64,000 nucleotides of DNA from Melanocharis versteri (lineage: Eukaryota; Chordata; Aves; Passeriformes; Melanocharitidae): NCBI GenBank assembly GCA_013397845.1, contig VZTG01001869.1:1155411-1219410 (forward strand). Direction: 5' to 3'. The translations under genes and the position numbers were made by a program. The first letter of the stretch is position 1. Each line of letters begins with the position of its first letter. Positions 1-15,000 of this stretch are shown here, one piece after another. The notes under the pieces are model-generated. The model was not told where the DNA came from and made no database searches. It saw only the letters and a program-made list of their open reading frames with translations.

Positions 1-3000
1 CAATATTCTTAAATGTCTGTTTGTTCCACATTGGCTTGTGCATAGTGGATGATTGCTGCATATGTATTTTACATAATTCAGAATATTATTTGTGAGTACC
101 AAACACTTCACTATCAAGAAACCTCTGATTTTTAATAAGAATACTGTTGTTTGCCGGCATGTCTGTCTCCTCTGAACTGTATCTCTCTTATCTCCTCTCA
201 AAGAAAAGACTATCAAACAATCAAAAGACAAGGAGGAACTTCAAACGGGAAAGGAGAAATGTTTTAAACATGGACTTTTTGTTTCATTTCATCTCATTGT
301 TTACAAAATCTGTCTGACTAAGCATTGGTGTCAGCCACACCCCAGATGGACCTCAGTGAAGAATAGATGTTGAAAGAACATGGCCAAATCGACTGCATGC
401 TGATGAAACAGGATGATGATATGCAAGCAGTTTGCATACATGGATTTCAAAGTGCCAGCAGACTGAGATAAGAGCAGGGAGGCAAGAGAAGTCATTTTCC
501 CAGTTCTAAAATGAAGACAATTCTCTCCCAGCTCAGGAGGAGGAGGAGGCTGGTGATGTGTTTGTAGATCCAGTGTCTCTTCTGCCGCAAAGTTTACCCC
601 TTCTGTGAGTATCCCAAAAGCTAGAGACATTCAGGTGCTGCAATGACCCTGAATGGATATTTTAGCTGGATCAGCTGTGATACCACAGATCATTGTAAGG
701 GATATCAGCAAGCCTCCTTCAGCAGAATGAGAGTCAAAGGATCTGTTAATGATGCTTCTAGCAAAAATCAGTGTCATCTCCTCTGTTAATGGCCCTGTTG
801 CATTCATGACATCAAGACTATGCTTTCTCAGGAACTGATTGTGGCAGACAGGTATCTGGACCAGGACACAACTGTGGATTGGGCTGATGCCTCCTCTGAC
901 TGATGTTATCACGTCCTTCAGGCCTGCAAATTCTCTGGAGGACCCAGTGATACGGACATGACAAATGGATAACAGTAGTAATCCACCATCTCCTTCCAGC
1001 ATTTTAGCCGTATGTGCTTGCATGTACAACCCATATTTGAAACAAGTTTACTGTTACTCCGCAGTCACCAGAGACCTATTTTGGGCCTAATACTTTTCTC
1101 CAGGCTCAGGCCTAGTAGCTTTGTTTACCCATCTTTCATTTCGGCATAGCTTGTCGATCTCTGCACGTCAGCAGCTCACTGTGGTGTTTCACAGAGCGCA
1201 GGCACGTCGAGTGTCACACACAGGCAGCAGGGTGAGGGCCTGCCTGCAAGGTGGCACTGACACAGGCCCCACACAGGGGCAGGAGAGGAGGTCATGGTTC
1301 TGTGCCTGTGGACAAAGACCCCTTCTCCCACCAGAAAAGGCCTGGACTATCTGGTCTGTTTCTTGCAGCAAGGACTCAGCCCTTTTTCAGTCTTTCTAGC
1401 AAAGGAACCATAGAACGGCATCCTGTAACTCCACTGGTGATGGCTTATGTGACAAGTCTAGTCACCATCCTCTGATGAGCTCTGGATTGTCATGGAAAAG
1501 ATAGAGTTCAGCAGCACATACAAATCCACGCATAGTGCTGTTCAAAGTTGGAATACAGACCACCTGAATATTAATGTCACTGCAAAGAGAGGACTGGCAG
1601 GTTATACTCTGTGTAATTACAGAGCAAAAGAACCATCAGGGACACTGCATTTTATTGGTCAAGGTTGTGTCAATAGGGGTTGATGGAAGTTGTTGACTCT
1701 TTCAGTTTCTGAGGCTGTCACAAATTGCAAAGTTTGAGAAAAGCTTTTTACTCTGTTGTTCAGAACTGACATTAACTAAAGCCTTGGTTTTTTCAAGGAA
1801 TTATGTACCAATATGTACACCATCACCAGTACTTCTGCTAAGTACTGAAAGAAGTAGGCTTTTTCTGTTGCTATTAAATGTGTTATTTTTCTGTCAAATT
1901 ACTTTCTAGATTCATGACTCAGGTGTAATTTTGCTGACATAAAGATGGCCCATTTTGAACTTCATGTACAATTCTTCTCACCACAGCTATAATTCTATTA
2001 AATCAAGTACAGACTGATTATTCTACAAATAACAAGAGATATCCTAGGTGAAAATTGCTCTTCAATACAAAATATATTTTTTTTATTTGCAGCAAGAAGA
2101 AACTGTCAAATATATTATTTCAATTTTTTCACACTGCATTACTTTCAGTGCAATGTCAAGAATACCAATGACCCTTTAGAGCATGATTAACTCTATTAAA
2201 GCGTATTAATGTCATCACAGAAATCTTGGTTAATCAGTTCCCAGAAAAAATTTCCCTTAGAGAAAATATTTTAACAAACACAGATTTTAACACACGCATA
2301 AATGACTCTTGCTACTCTCAGTAATGGTTTATGGCTAAATGGTGATTGTGAACAGTTACACCTCATTGGGTGGTTTGTGGGCTTGGCCTGAGATATTCAG
2401 AAGGGAGCTGGTTCATACATCAAGTGAGGAGAGCCAAGAAGAGTTGAAAGGAACAGCTTGCCTACAAATGCGTTTATCTAGCCAGATCTATGCCTCTGAC
2501 CATGCCACTAGCCCAAAGGTTTGGCTCATAAACTTCTCTTTTCTTATTAAGCAAGGATCAGATCTCTCTTACCAGGTACGATAGGCTGGCATTCAGAGGC
2601 ACATGCTGCACAAAGTCCTGGCAGTGTGCCCTCACAGTGGTCTCACACTTTCCTGAAAGGATCTGCAGTGCAGAGATGACACATCACTGGTCAGCTTTCA
2701 GTCAGCATCCAACTGACCAGGATTCAGTTGCTAAATGACCCTCAGCTTTTCTCTGCCTGCCCAAATAGGAGTCTAATGACCATGAGATCACACGTCAGGC
2801 AAAAGCCTGCGCAGGAGGCCATGTGACATGAGCCTGCTGCAGCCAAGAACAAAACTTCAGCCAGGAGGACAACCCCTGTCTTCCCTTCCCTACTGAGTGA
2901 TGCACTGCTAGGAGCAGCCATAACATGGCCTCTGTCCTACTTCCTCGCAGCAAACAGAGCAAGTTGGAAAATCCTGTCTGGCACATCACAGTGGCCACAG

Positions 3001-6000
3001 CTGAGGAAAGAATCTAGGATGCTGAACTGCACATGCTTCTATTGTCCCTTCAGGGCAACAAAACAGAGATTAGTTTTGGATATCCCACTGAGATTTCTGA
3101 GTCAAATCTCCAGTAATAGAGAGTGCACAAAGGTTTATTTTCTGGTGCTGACGAAAAGAGCACAAAACTGATTACATTGTGTTCTGGGACTTGGTAACAT
3201 GGTAAGTATGAACAGTTCTACTCCATTGACCTCAGACGCACAGAAGTAGATAGGCATAATAATCAGCAGCAGTGTTGGCAAGACTGAAGAAGACAGCTGT
3301 GGTGAGGCCTGACCAAGTGTTGTGTTCTTCTGGACATGTGTTAGCATGCAAATCTCTCGATAGCTAAAGCTGATAGAGGTTGGGAACTGTTCCTTACCAA
3401 ACAGATATGACTCTCCTAAGAAACCAGACAGTTTATGTTGCATGAGCCACTGGAAGACACAGAGATGAGAAAAGAAAAAGCAATCTGGGAACCTTGAGCA
3501 TTGTGTGCTGAATGTCTGGCACTCCAGAGCACTTGCAAAAGCACTTAAGGACCAGTGAAAATAAATAATTTTGCATTGAGGTTAGTGAAGTAAGACCATC
3601 TCTGAGGGTCTATAATGAAATAATTCTTGCATTTTAAAATAATTCTGCATGTTAAAACATAAAGAAAGGCTAAGGGGATAGGATTTATTCCGCTAATGGA
3701 GGTCTTCAGGTCTATATTACAGAGAGCAATGGTTAGAGTTCTGGACGAATTCACGAATGTGAAGACTACAGTTGACAGCTACAGAGGTAAGCATACTAGT
3801 TCTTAAATACAAAAGCCTTTGTCCAAATTGTGAACAACTGTTGGTGATCCTGGAGTCTTTGAGATCAAAGAGGCAGACAGTCATATACCCACCCTGTACA
3901 ACCAGATCCAAAGACACAGAACAGGAGTTCTCAGCCTTGGACTTCATATTTTCCATTTCTCTGTCTTTAATGACAAGAGAAATTCTCACTTTATCTGTAA
4001 GTAATATCCATGCAACATGCTGAAGAGTGAAATCTCCAGTGTAAGATCAGGTGGTCTTCTCCAGAGGGTTAGTCATTATGCTTTATTTCCTATTCTTGTC
4101 AGCTTGCTGAATCCAAAGAAGAAGATACATCAGAAGATTTTTTTTTTTTTCAAAGGCAGAAGCCTGATCTTTAAAGTATGTTTTTCCATCAGCTGTGGAG
4201 TCTCTCTGCATAAGAGGAGCACAAACTGTCCTCCCCTACAGTCAGTTGTAGACCAGGTACAGTTTCACACAAGAAAGTTGTTCCGCAGGGTTGAACAACA
4301 TACCCACTTTAGCTTGTTGCATGCTTTAAATACATACAACACTATAAACACCATGAAAACCAGGCTTTATTTGCCAATTCAGAGTTTCTTTAACAGAGAT
4401 TGTGATGGAAAATGAAATCCCAGAAATTTCAAGCTGACCATCTAAATTCTGTGCTGCTTTAAATCTTACACATATTACCCAGGAAAAAAAAAAAGGTTTT
4501 TGGAGATATTAGTTACTCAATTAGTGTTCAACTTAAATTAATTGTCAATTAACATTTGGGATTTTTTGCTTTCACAATACAAATGGAAGAAGAAGTTTTT
4601 AACTCCTTTACTACAGTCCTACAAAAAGCAAGTTGTAAATAATAAAAAGTTTTAAATGAAAAAAAGAGTTTTAAATCTTACCAGATGAAAATGCAGGCAG
4701 GTGTATTACAGTGCTTATAAACTTGAGGTTCTCCTTGTAGAAAGTATATGTTACTTATAAGAATTCAGAACAATTTGCTCCAATATCTAAACAAAACCAA
4801 ATGCTGTAATTGAGACAACCACTGGTAGGACTGATTGTTTGCCCCTCACAGAGAAAGGATTCCTGTTATTTCCAGCAGAATGTTAAAGAATTGCAAAGTT
4901 AGCAGTAGTAAAGCGGGTGGGAGGACCTGACAATGAACTGACAGAGTCCACAGGTACCAAAGACAGTGACTTCAACCTCAATTATGAACAAAAATAGCAG
5001 ACCAGTCAGGAGGAGAATTTCAAAGACGCAATCAATAGTGAGTCTGGAGTTTTAGACTATATTGATTTTTTGATACATTCCAAGTTTGCCCTTGCAAAGC
5101 AGGCTGGATAGCCTATGGGAAAACTAAGGAACAGGTGGGTCTTCACCCTGCCTCTCTTTTCTCATTGTGGTGACCCAGCAATAAACTCCAAAGCTGTCCA
5201 CTCACGTCAGGGTCTCAGAAGAAGCTGTAGTTGCTGACCCAGGAATCAACACTTTCAAACTTACTGCTTCATTTATCTGCAAGTGCCTATTGACCACATT
5301 TTGGAAACAGTACTAGAAGTTCTTGAAGTGATTGAATTGGAAACCTGAGTCTGTTTTCCTGACCTCTCTACTACAGTTACCTGCTTGCACAGACATATCA
5401 GCCAAACAGAGGATGTGACTTCGGTGTCCTTCTCAAGACCAGTCAAGGCAGCCGGATCTTGTACCATGCAATTACAGACAGTAAGGTTTCTTAGAGGTTA
5501 CTCAATTCTTCTTGTTTTGATGGAAAATTCCAATCAGGATTTGCAGGCACCCCTTCAAAAATTCTTTCTTGAAATCTAGCTCATTTCTTGGGAAAAAATG
5601 TCATTTTCACACACGCATTACCTCTTAAATGTCTTCTTTGAACTGGTCCAGTTACATGAGCACACTAGTTAGCAGTAAACAGAACATATCTTAAGGAAAC
5701 TTCAGGTTCTTACTCACCAACAGTTTGTGGGTTACTTTTTGAATTGCTGCTTCAGCTGGGCTGGAGACCAGCTCTAATCTAACTAGAGCACTAGCCAGAG
5801 TTCCAGAAGGACAAAATGCCATGGACCTCAGTTTCAGTCATATTAGAGGCGTTTGCAGCCTGCAAAAATAGGCAGTCCTCAGCTTCTCTGCCCTGGGAAC
5901 AAGGGCATACAGCAAGGACACAAGGCCCCATCTGCCCATTATGCTCTACTCTGCTGCCTGCCACATCAAGTAAAAGCAGCCTGGGATGCTCTACCATCTT

Positions 6001-9000
6001 CCAACATTTAACCAAGTTTCTAAACCCTTATGTTTGTATATGTTGATGAATACGCCTCAGGTGTATTCTCTAGCTTTGATCTTCTCATAGGCTGCGATGG
6101 AGAACAAGAACCAAACTTCAGCAGAAGTCAAGACCGGCATTGTGAATAAGACATTGACAAGAAAGAAAAGATAGATTTTTTTTTCCCCCTCATTCCCTGC
6201 TCTCCCCTTCATCACCTCTTACTAGCAGCATGTTCTATTTACATTTTCTCTCTTGGAGGGAAGTAAAAAATACATAAGTTGAAACTTCCTTATAGATTTG
6301 GCTACCCATCACACAAACACTGCATATTTGCTTTCATTGCTGTCCAATAAATATTTTATGCTTTTCTGACCTAGCAAGCAGTTTTCTGGAGCACACTGTA
6401 GGCAATGCTAGCCAATTTTGCAAAGCTGTGAAACATCTGGTGTGGCTGTAACATGTTGGCAGTGCTATCCATGCTACTCAGCTCTCAATGAGAATTTTTT
6501 TTCCCTGTGTGCCAAATTGGAGTTGCTGCGAGCTTTGGGAAGACTGAAGCTTTCCCTAGCAGGTCATGAAATGAGTCATCAGGCCTGAATGAATCTTTGT
6601 ATTACATGGATCACATGCTTAGTAATCTCACTGAATATATTTTCACGTCCAGAAAAAAGAAAAAAAAAACACCAAGAAAGCAAGGATAACATTTTGGTAA
6701 TTCTGTTAGCCATAGACATGATTTTGCTTGGATTCAGCCTCACCCGTAGTCCTCCCTTCTCCCTGAATAGATCCCATTCCTCCCTGGCAGAAAGAATAAG
6801 TATAAGTTACTCTCTGTGATACGTCTAAAGACATACCTCTTCTGTCACATCTGAGGCACTTAGGCTCTTATCTTACGATCCCTGTGCTTCACACAGCCAG
6901 ACCCCACATGCAAGCAGCACTGTGGTTTCTCACTTGCATTCCAAGTTTCTGCATCAAGTGAGAGCTAAGGATGTGGGCAGCAACATCCAGTCATAGAACA
7001 GGAGAAAATATGAGACTTTGCAGAGCATTCAGAGACGGTGTCTGCTCAGTTTCCTGTGACAGTGTTACTGTTTGGTGTCAGAAAAAAAGGCTTTTCTTCA
7101 GGCCTCCTGAGAGCCTACCTAATCTTTCCAACAACTCAAAGCCTGAAAACATAAAAGCAGCCCAGGCTTTCAGCAATATGAGGAGCCAGAAGATAGCAGC
7201 CTTGTCACCTTCAACAGAATGCCAAGCCTGAGAAGGATTTACAAAGCCAGCAAAAGCTTTGAGCAAGGCCAGCTCAATGAGAGCAGGCTGTAGGATTAAG
7301 CTGCAGAACATATCCAGAACTGTACAAAGCTTCCTTCTACATATGGCAAGGAGTATAGCATTTCCAAGAGTCCACTCACATTCCTAGAAAATTGGTTAAA
7401 CTCAGAATGCTCTGCCTTAGTGACGTCCCATGCACACCACAGTAATGCTGTTGCAGCCAGGGGCGGCACTCCTTTCTCATTTAGTAAGTGGAAGCACTTC
7501 TCTTCTTCCACATTTGCTGCTCTGCAAAGAGCAGCAGCAGATTCCTGAAGTCTTCTGCTCTTTCCAGTTCACCACCAAGCAGATCTTGGGTGGAGACAGC
7601 ACATATGAGAAAGACAGTTTATTTGAGTCCCACCTCTGGTGATACTTGATGCTTTCAAGTCCAGTGATGCGTGCTGCTGCACAACTCAGTGCTGAATGGC
7701 AAAGGCTTAAAAAGCAGGAAAAGCACAGGGACAAACATCATCACTGTCTTGTCCATCACAACCTGGTAGAGAAAACTCTACCTTATTAATCCAGTGAGTT
7801 GTTTCTCCCTCATATTGCCCTCTCTCTGTCACTAGTAACATACAGATGTTTTCGGTGCTGCTGGAGTAGCTAAGACTGACAGGAGAGGAAAGGAGGAGCA
7901 TGTGTCTCTTACTGTCTAAAGAGGAAAGTTAGGAACAGCACATGTCACTTGATCCCAGCTGCCCTTACATCCTTGATTTGCTGTGACCTGTGACTTTGGT
8001 TCTATCATTTCAGCAGACAAATGATTTCATTTCTCCCACTCTGGAAGTGGGGCTGGGATGTGAGAATATGACTTCCTTCAGGAAAGGTGGTAGTTCAGAC
8101 CTAGATTTTAAAGTCAACTCTGCATCCTCCTGCTTCTTGTGCTTCAATAAGGTCACTGCCCTTAAACTGCATAGCGCCCAGCCTCTCAGCCAGGCTCCAG
8201 AAAAAGGAGAAAATGCGCCCAATACCAAGCATCAGGCACTTTATTCTACTCTTCCAGAGCCTTAGCTATATCCTAGGCCACAAAAATTAATCTGCAGTAA
8301 AGATTATGTCCCAGCATTCTGCTCTGCTTTACTGCCAATTTCCACCCAGGCAGTTTCCATTAACACTGATCTGCTGCCTTCACAGGTGCTCACTGCCCTT
8401 CCAACCAGCTTGGATACAAGCAGGCCAGCCTCCACTGTCAAACGTGGAGCCAGGTTCTCCTCTGCCCAGTCTGAGTCTGTTTACACTACTATCTGGCCAG
8501 CTGCAGTCATAACTTGTGTGCCCCAAGTCACTCAACAGCTGCCGCACAGAAAATTGCGGACTAAAAGCACAGTCCCTAGGCATAAATTCTTGGGCTTTTC
8601 CCAAATGCTTCTCACCTGCTTCTTGTCAGGCCCAAGCCTAAATTGAAAAACAGGCACTAAGACTACCCCAGTCCTGTTAAAAAGCTTTCTCCATGCCACA
8701 GAGAAGTTTTTTGGTGTTTCTGATATTTATTAGCTATCGCCAGAGCACAACCTTTATGTGTAGCACCCCAGGCAAAGCTATGGTTGCAGCCATCTCTAAA
8801 AGGATTCTGCAGGCTTACTTTAGTTCTCTCCGCCAGCTTTAGACCTACTAACGCGCAGTTTCAGCCTTCACACCCGTGTGTTAGTATGTTCCTATGGAGT
8901 CAAAGCAAGACAGGAAAATAGATGTTAAACCATCAATATCCAGAGCTTATCTTAACTTGAATTCAGATGTAAGCAATGACATTTTAGGCTGAAAAATATT

Positions 9001-12000
9001 GAACCATGGGCTTTTTCTAAATACATCGCGTCCTTTTGTCACTTAAGAAAATTGCATTAACTCTTATTTGCAAGGTGTACAAGACTGCTAACATGAGCAT
9101 GTTATGAATTCAGTTGCCAAGACCAAGGAACAAATATAAGAAGATAGGTCTGCAAGTATGAAGTTTAGTACAAGCTTGTGTAGAATTTGTGGACAAATAT
9201 CCTGCGGCACAAAAGTCTTTTACTAATTTGAGCTGGACTCACACTGTTCTTTGCATTTTAAAACAGACTTTTCCAAAGCATTTTCTTAAACTATAGTCTG
9301 TATTTAATCGTGAAAGGTACCTCTTTATTCCTAAGCAAAAATCTTTTTTAAATAGATGCTACGGGCAATTCAATCTGAGCTTTTAACTCCCATTTTATTT
9401 ATCAAAAAAAAAAACGTTTTGGAAATGTGAAACACTTACCTGGATTTGTCCCACCCAGCAATTCTGTTTCCATTTCCTCATCATTTTACTCAGCTGGAGC
9501 TTTCAACTTTCCTCTGTGGAGATAAAAGGTCACCTTGCTTCCTGCAGCTACCTGTATTGACTATTGTTTGCTAGCAAGCAGAAAAACAGAAGGGCAGTCA
9601 GAAAAATAGGTTTCCCCTCATCAATCTAACCCCACAAGGCTTAGCTCTGCAGGCAACTCATTTACTTCCAGAAAGGAATAAAGTGTTTCTACCAATTGCG
9701 TAAGTAACAGAAAGCTGCAAGATAAGAGCCACATCTTCTGCACTAGTCTCGCAGGGATAATTCAGCAGGAAGTGGATATTCCCTCTGTCATTTCCAGCAA
9801 GAAAACGGGGCTCATTGGTAGAGCTCACTGCAGATATGGAGCAAACCCCAGCTCATCCCTCAAACCACAAGGTTTTCATGTTGATGAGGGCAGTCCTTAT
9901 GCTTTCTGAAATCTCAAGTGTTAATGGCTTTTTGAAGTTAGTAAAGGAGAAGAATCTGCCTCCAAGCATTGGGTAGTGGGCGTAAAAGATGAGTTAAATG
10001 TACAGTAAGGGGATTTTATAGAAGATTAGCTGTAAAAACAAAGTCATATGTTTGCCTTATTGTATCTCTCTTCCTCTGTCTAGGTTTTTGTCTTACATAA
10101 ATGAGCACTGTGTACACAAAATACCTTGTGAATAATGTTTATAAACCACAACTGTGTAAAGATAGGGCAGATAGAAATGTCAAGATCAGTCTTCGTGTCA
10201 GTCATCATCACTGACACGATGCAAGCCTCTGCTTCTGATGGTGCACAGCATTACCAGCATGTGCTTGTGAAAACTGCAGCTCTCCACCAGGTCACCTCAA
10301 AATGACATGTGGCATCGACTAGTGGCATCAGAGAATCAAAGCAGGATTTGAACTCGCTGGGTTTTCTCCATTTTCCCATCCCTAGTCTGTATTTCAGTGG
10401 AGGAGTTTGACATAAAGTCTAACAGGCTGTGAAGCAGTAGAAATATCCTATAAAGTAGGCTTCCTTCCATGGTAAACTTCCTTGCCTACCTTTAAAAAGG
10501 GTGATCGACTACCTTCAGTGCAACTACAGGAGCATGAAATACCACTAACCTTTCCATGACTGATTTTCTTTATTCTCACAGCTGTTTTGCCATTATGGAA
10601 CAAATAATGAGATTCTTTAGGAAGGGCTTTCCGAACACATAGCATTAAAAAGAGTAAGAATTTGTTCTTGTGTCAATGGAAAGCAGGGTAAGAGAACATT
10701 TCATGTAGCATATTATTTTGCTTATATTGAGTTGGGTTTATCAAAAATAAAACCCTCTTGAAACATAACTTTAATTTCTTGAAATTATGTTTTTTCCCAA
10801 GTGGTTATAAAGAGAAACATGGCATTATATAAACCTGTATGAAATGCAGAGATTCAAAAATCCCTCCTACCAGAAAGTCAATTATCCTAAACTGTTCTCA
10901 TCTTCTCTAGATAGCTAATTCTTTTGCAGGGTTTTTTGCCTATAAATCTCAAAGAACATCTATAAGCATGAGACCCTATTCTCAGCCAAGTGACATTTGT
11001 CAACTCATTGAATGTAGTGCAATAACTTCTGAGTGACAGCTGCAGGAGTTTACTAAATTGTCCATGTAAAGAGCAGTAACACCTTATCATCTGCTCTCCT
11101 GATTGAGGCGTCATCAGGACCTCTCCCTGGTAAGAAGTAATCCATCAAGATCTAAGCCATCAACAGAAAAACACAGTACAAACATCTGGGTGCTGAGGAG
11201 CACCCATCCAAATGTCTTTTAGAGTTTTAACTAGATGTTTTCTATAGCAGAGGTCTCTCCCCACAAAATATGTCACAAGAGTTTACATGTTCTCTGCACA
11301 AAAATCTTCCTTAGACAATCCTTCCTGCTAATTACTTCCAGCAATTATGTAAATACATAGGGACACAGATATAAAAAGAAGAACATGTGATGTCAGCTTC
11401 CCATATATTTAGAGTTTCACTTTTCAGCTGAAGGAAGGAGAGGTAAACAAGCAAACCAGCAAAAACAACCAAGGAATCATCAAGCATAATATACCATATA
11501 TAATGAACACAGCACAACACAGCTGAGGCACCTATATGTTTGAAAATACAAGCCATCCAAATGGAAAACATCAGCTATTTAAATTCTCTTTAACTACTTT
11601 TGCTTCTGTTTTTCTCTGTTAAATCAAGACATAGTTTGGACCTTTAACAAAAAAGGGTTTAATCAGCCTGTTTCTGATGTAGGGAGTAGGTTGAAGTAAT
11701 GATAGCAGACTGGAAAGATGTCTTCTGTTGCCTAGCATTGTTGTGCCAAATATAGACACCATGTGTTACATTCCAGCCCAAATGAACCCAAAGCTCTTCT
11801 TCCATGAAGTCCCTTTTGCTTTAGGAAAGCAACACCTAAACACACAGCCAACTGAGAGGGAATAGAATTTCAATTTCATTGAATATAGTGGATATCTCCC
11901 TACCTAAATCATTCTTCTCCAAAAGAAGTCTGTTGAGAAAAGGAGGTGTACACGTTGTTGGAAAGTTAAAAAAAAATTGTAATGTGTTTTTGTTTTTCAA

Positions 12001-15000
12001 AAGAAAAAAAAAACTACATTTATTTTTAAAAGCCAGAAACAAAATGTCACTTCTTTTTTCTCTCGAATGTAAAATAAATAACAGCTTGGTAATAGGCTCT
12101 CAGAGGATGAAAACATTTGCACTGAAATGTTTACTAGCACAGAGAGTGAAATTTTTGTTTAACTTATAATGTAGGAACAGTCTGCTCCTGGAAAGTTCAA
12201 AGAACATAACAGTCAAGCAAGAGGTGGTAGTTTGTTTCTGAACTCATAACTAAACATTCACCACACATATAAACAAGCTTGGAAAGATGTTGGAGGCTGT
12301 CTGCCCCTCCGTAACTGCCCCCTGATTTTGAATAACTCCAGGTCCATACGCACGCTGCCATCAGTCTGTACTCAATTTTCAAAGAGTAAAATGCTTTTGT
12401 GATTCAAAACAGAGTGCATTATTTTTTTCTTTAGCAGTTCACAAGACAAATCATAAGTTATTGACCCATAGCTGGTTTTTACAGATGTCTTTGATACTTT
12501 TCAGTGCAAAAGATACTTTAAGGTACATTTGAAAACTGACATATCTGTCTTTCCTTGGATTGTATCTAATTGACAAAGCCCAGATACCGAACACGATTGT
12601 GACCTGGAATAATCTAAATTAATAGGAGAAGGCTTGGGTAGGCTTAATACAGTACTTGCAAACATTTATGACATTTACAGAGATTCTCATTTTTGATGGA
12701 ACAAAGTTCAGATCCACTCCCTGGTAACTTCTGGGGAGGAAGAGAAGAGGGAGAGAAGGTAAAACCAAAACTGAGATCTCCTTATAATTGAAAACACATT
12801 AAAACAAACAAAAGGATTGTTTGTTTTTAAAATGCTTGCAAAATCCTCATTTGATGCACAAATCCAAATTCAGAATCCTCCCAAGCTATTCCAAAATGGA
12901 GCTGATTCCTCCACCCCCGTCTGTTCTACAGTGAGTCAATCACAGCATCAGGAAACTTCAGAGGTTTTATAGCTACCTCGTAACACGGATATCTCTCTGG
13001 TTTGTTACATTTGAAATTTAGGGTGAATTTTGTGTCTCTAAATAAATTCAGTTTAGTTTCCAGGCAGCATAAATTGATAAAAGCTTTCATGTAGATCCAT
13101 TGATTTTTTCCCCATAGAATAGCTGAACCTTGCCTTCTAGCTCTGTCATATGCAGCAGAGCAGAGAAGTCAAAATATCCCAAACATGCTCACATCCTTTC
13201 CATGATTGGCTTTTGATGCAACAATATAGACAGGTACAGAGCAAACACAGCCCTGCTACTCCAGACTTTTCCAAATGCAGCCACAGAGACCAGAGGATTT
13301 GTTAATGCTTTATTAAGAACTAATCACATCTTTTACCATTGAAGGAGGCGATAGCTGATAAGATTCCTGCATCATAGAAAGCACCTTCTTGAGTCAGGTA
13401 CAAGGGATACTTTGGTTACCACGAGACTCTAGCATTGTTCCTGTGCTTCTATCTGACTGTGCAGGGCATTAGCCTGGGCTGCAGGAGACTGCAGGGCACT
13501 TCTGTCCTGCTGGTGACATCACAGGAGTCACTGCTATTTCACCACAATGACACGGCAATAAAGGAGTCCCATTTTTCATAAATTGGGTTTAGATTTAGAG
13601 GCATGGAACTTTATTCAGGGCATGGGGATTATTCTCATTCATACAACAGGCTTGGCTTCTGAAGTGGTAAACAAGCTTCACAGCGAAGGTAAAGACATTT
13701 CCTGCTCTCTTCTGGTGTGTTTTATCCCGTAATTGTAAAAAATGGGGAAAAAGCCTACAAGGTACTATTTTTTATGTTTAATCATAATTATTACAAGAAA
13801 AGCTAGATTATACCTGGACAAAGGACACAAAAATATTTCTTCTTTCTAGCAGGATGAAACTTGAAAATTCTAGTTCTGTATTTAAAAGATGGATAAGAAT
13901 TAGCAGGATCTAGAGCATTAATAGGACACACACTTCCGATTTCTCACTCATGAAGATACCTTCAGGGCAACTGGGAGTGGTATTTCCTGAGATATTTTAA
14001 GGGACCTTGAAAGCACATTGTTTTTCTTGCTGTGACAGCAAAGCATTGTTCACAGGCTTTATTTGATCTAGAAGCAGGGGAAGAAAACCACAATCAAATT
14101 GCTAAGCCTGGAATCACTTCTTTTAAAGGTGTAGGACCCAATAAGTCCCCAATGATAGCAGCTGAATGCAAGTGGCACGCTCCTCTGGTCAGGCTGCTGG
14201 TCTGGGAGTGTGGGTATCGAGTTTGGTTGACATCAGTTTTTGGTGTTGGCTATTCTCAGACCAGTGGCCTAACTAACCTACGCAGCAATCAATCCTTCAG
14301 AGGGCAATAAGAACAAAAAAATAGTTGTACTACAGAACCAGGTTTATTAAAAGCTCTACCATTTATAACACCAGGAAAAACAATCCTGCCAGTTTGCAGT
14401 AGTCTTTCTAAAAATAAGCTGAGCTGATCATTGTCTCAAAAATAACAGAAAACAAGGTAATCAATGAGACAGAAAAAGAATTAAAAACCCTGCTCTGAAA
14501 AGCCGTAAACACTGCAGTTAGTCCTATGGGAGAATATATCAGTAGGAAATTAGTTTGTTTACTCAGGAAAACCTGCTGAGACCAATTACAGGTGAAAGTC
14601 TGATGTAACCTGTTGTATTTCAGATCACATTCCCAAAAAAGATATGTGCCTTCCCTAAACAGTAATTCTGTATGTCGTGTGTGGTAGAGGCACTGATCAC
14701 ACTAATACGGTTTATTCCTGTGTTTTCCTAGCATGGGAAGTGGGCTGGGATCACAGTATGAGATCAAATTTCTTGGCTACAGAGGCGAGCTCTTCCATAG
14801 GGGAGCACCACAGCAATATGAAAATCTGTAGTTTCTTAATCTCCACTCAAATCATCACCAGTATCTCTGCATACCCTTGATCTTCCTTGCTGGAATGCTG
14901 GGATGAATGCCAGGCACCTGAGCCAGGGACGCTGGCAAAAGCAATATGAATATGACCAACAGACCAAAGAATCAAGGCTAAACCCTGAACATGTTGCTTG

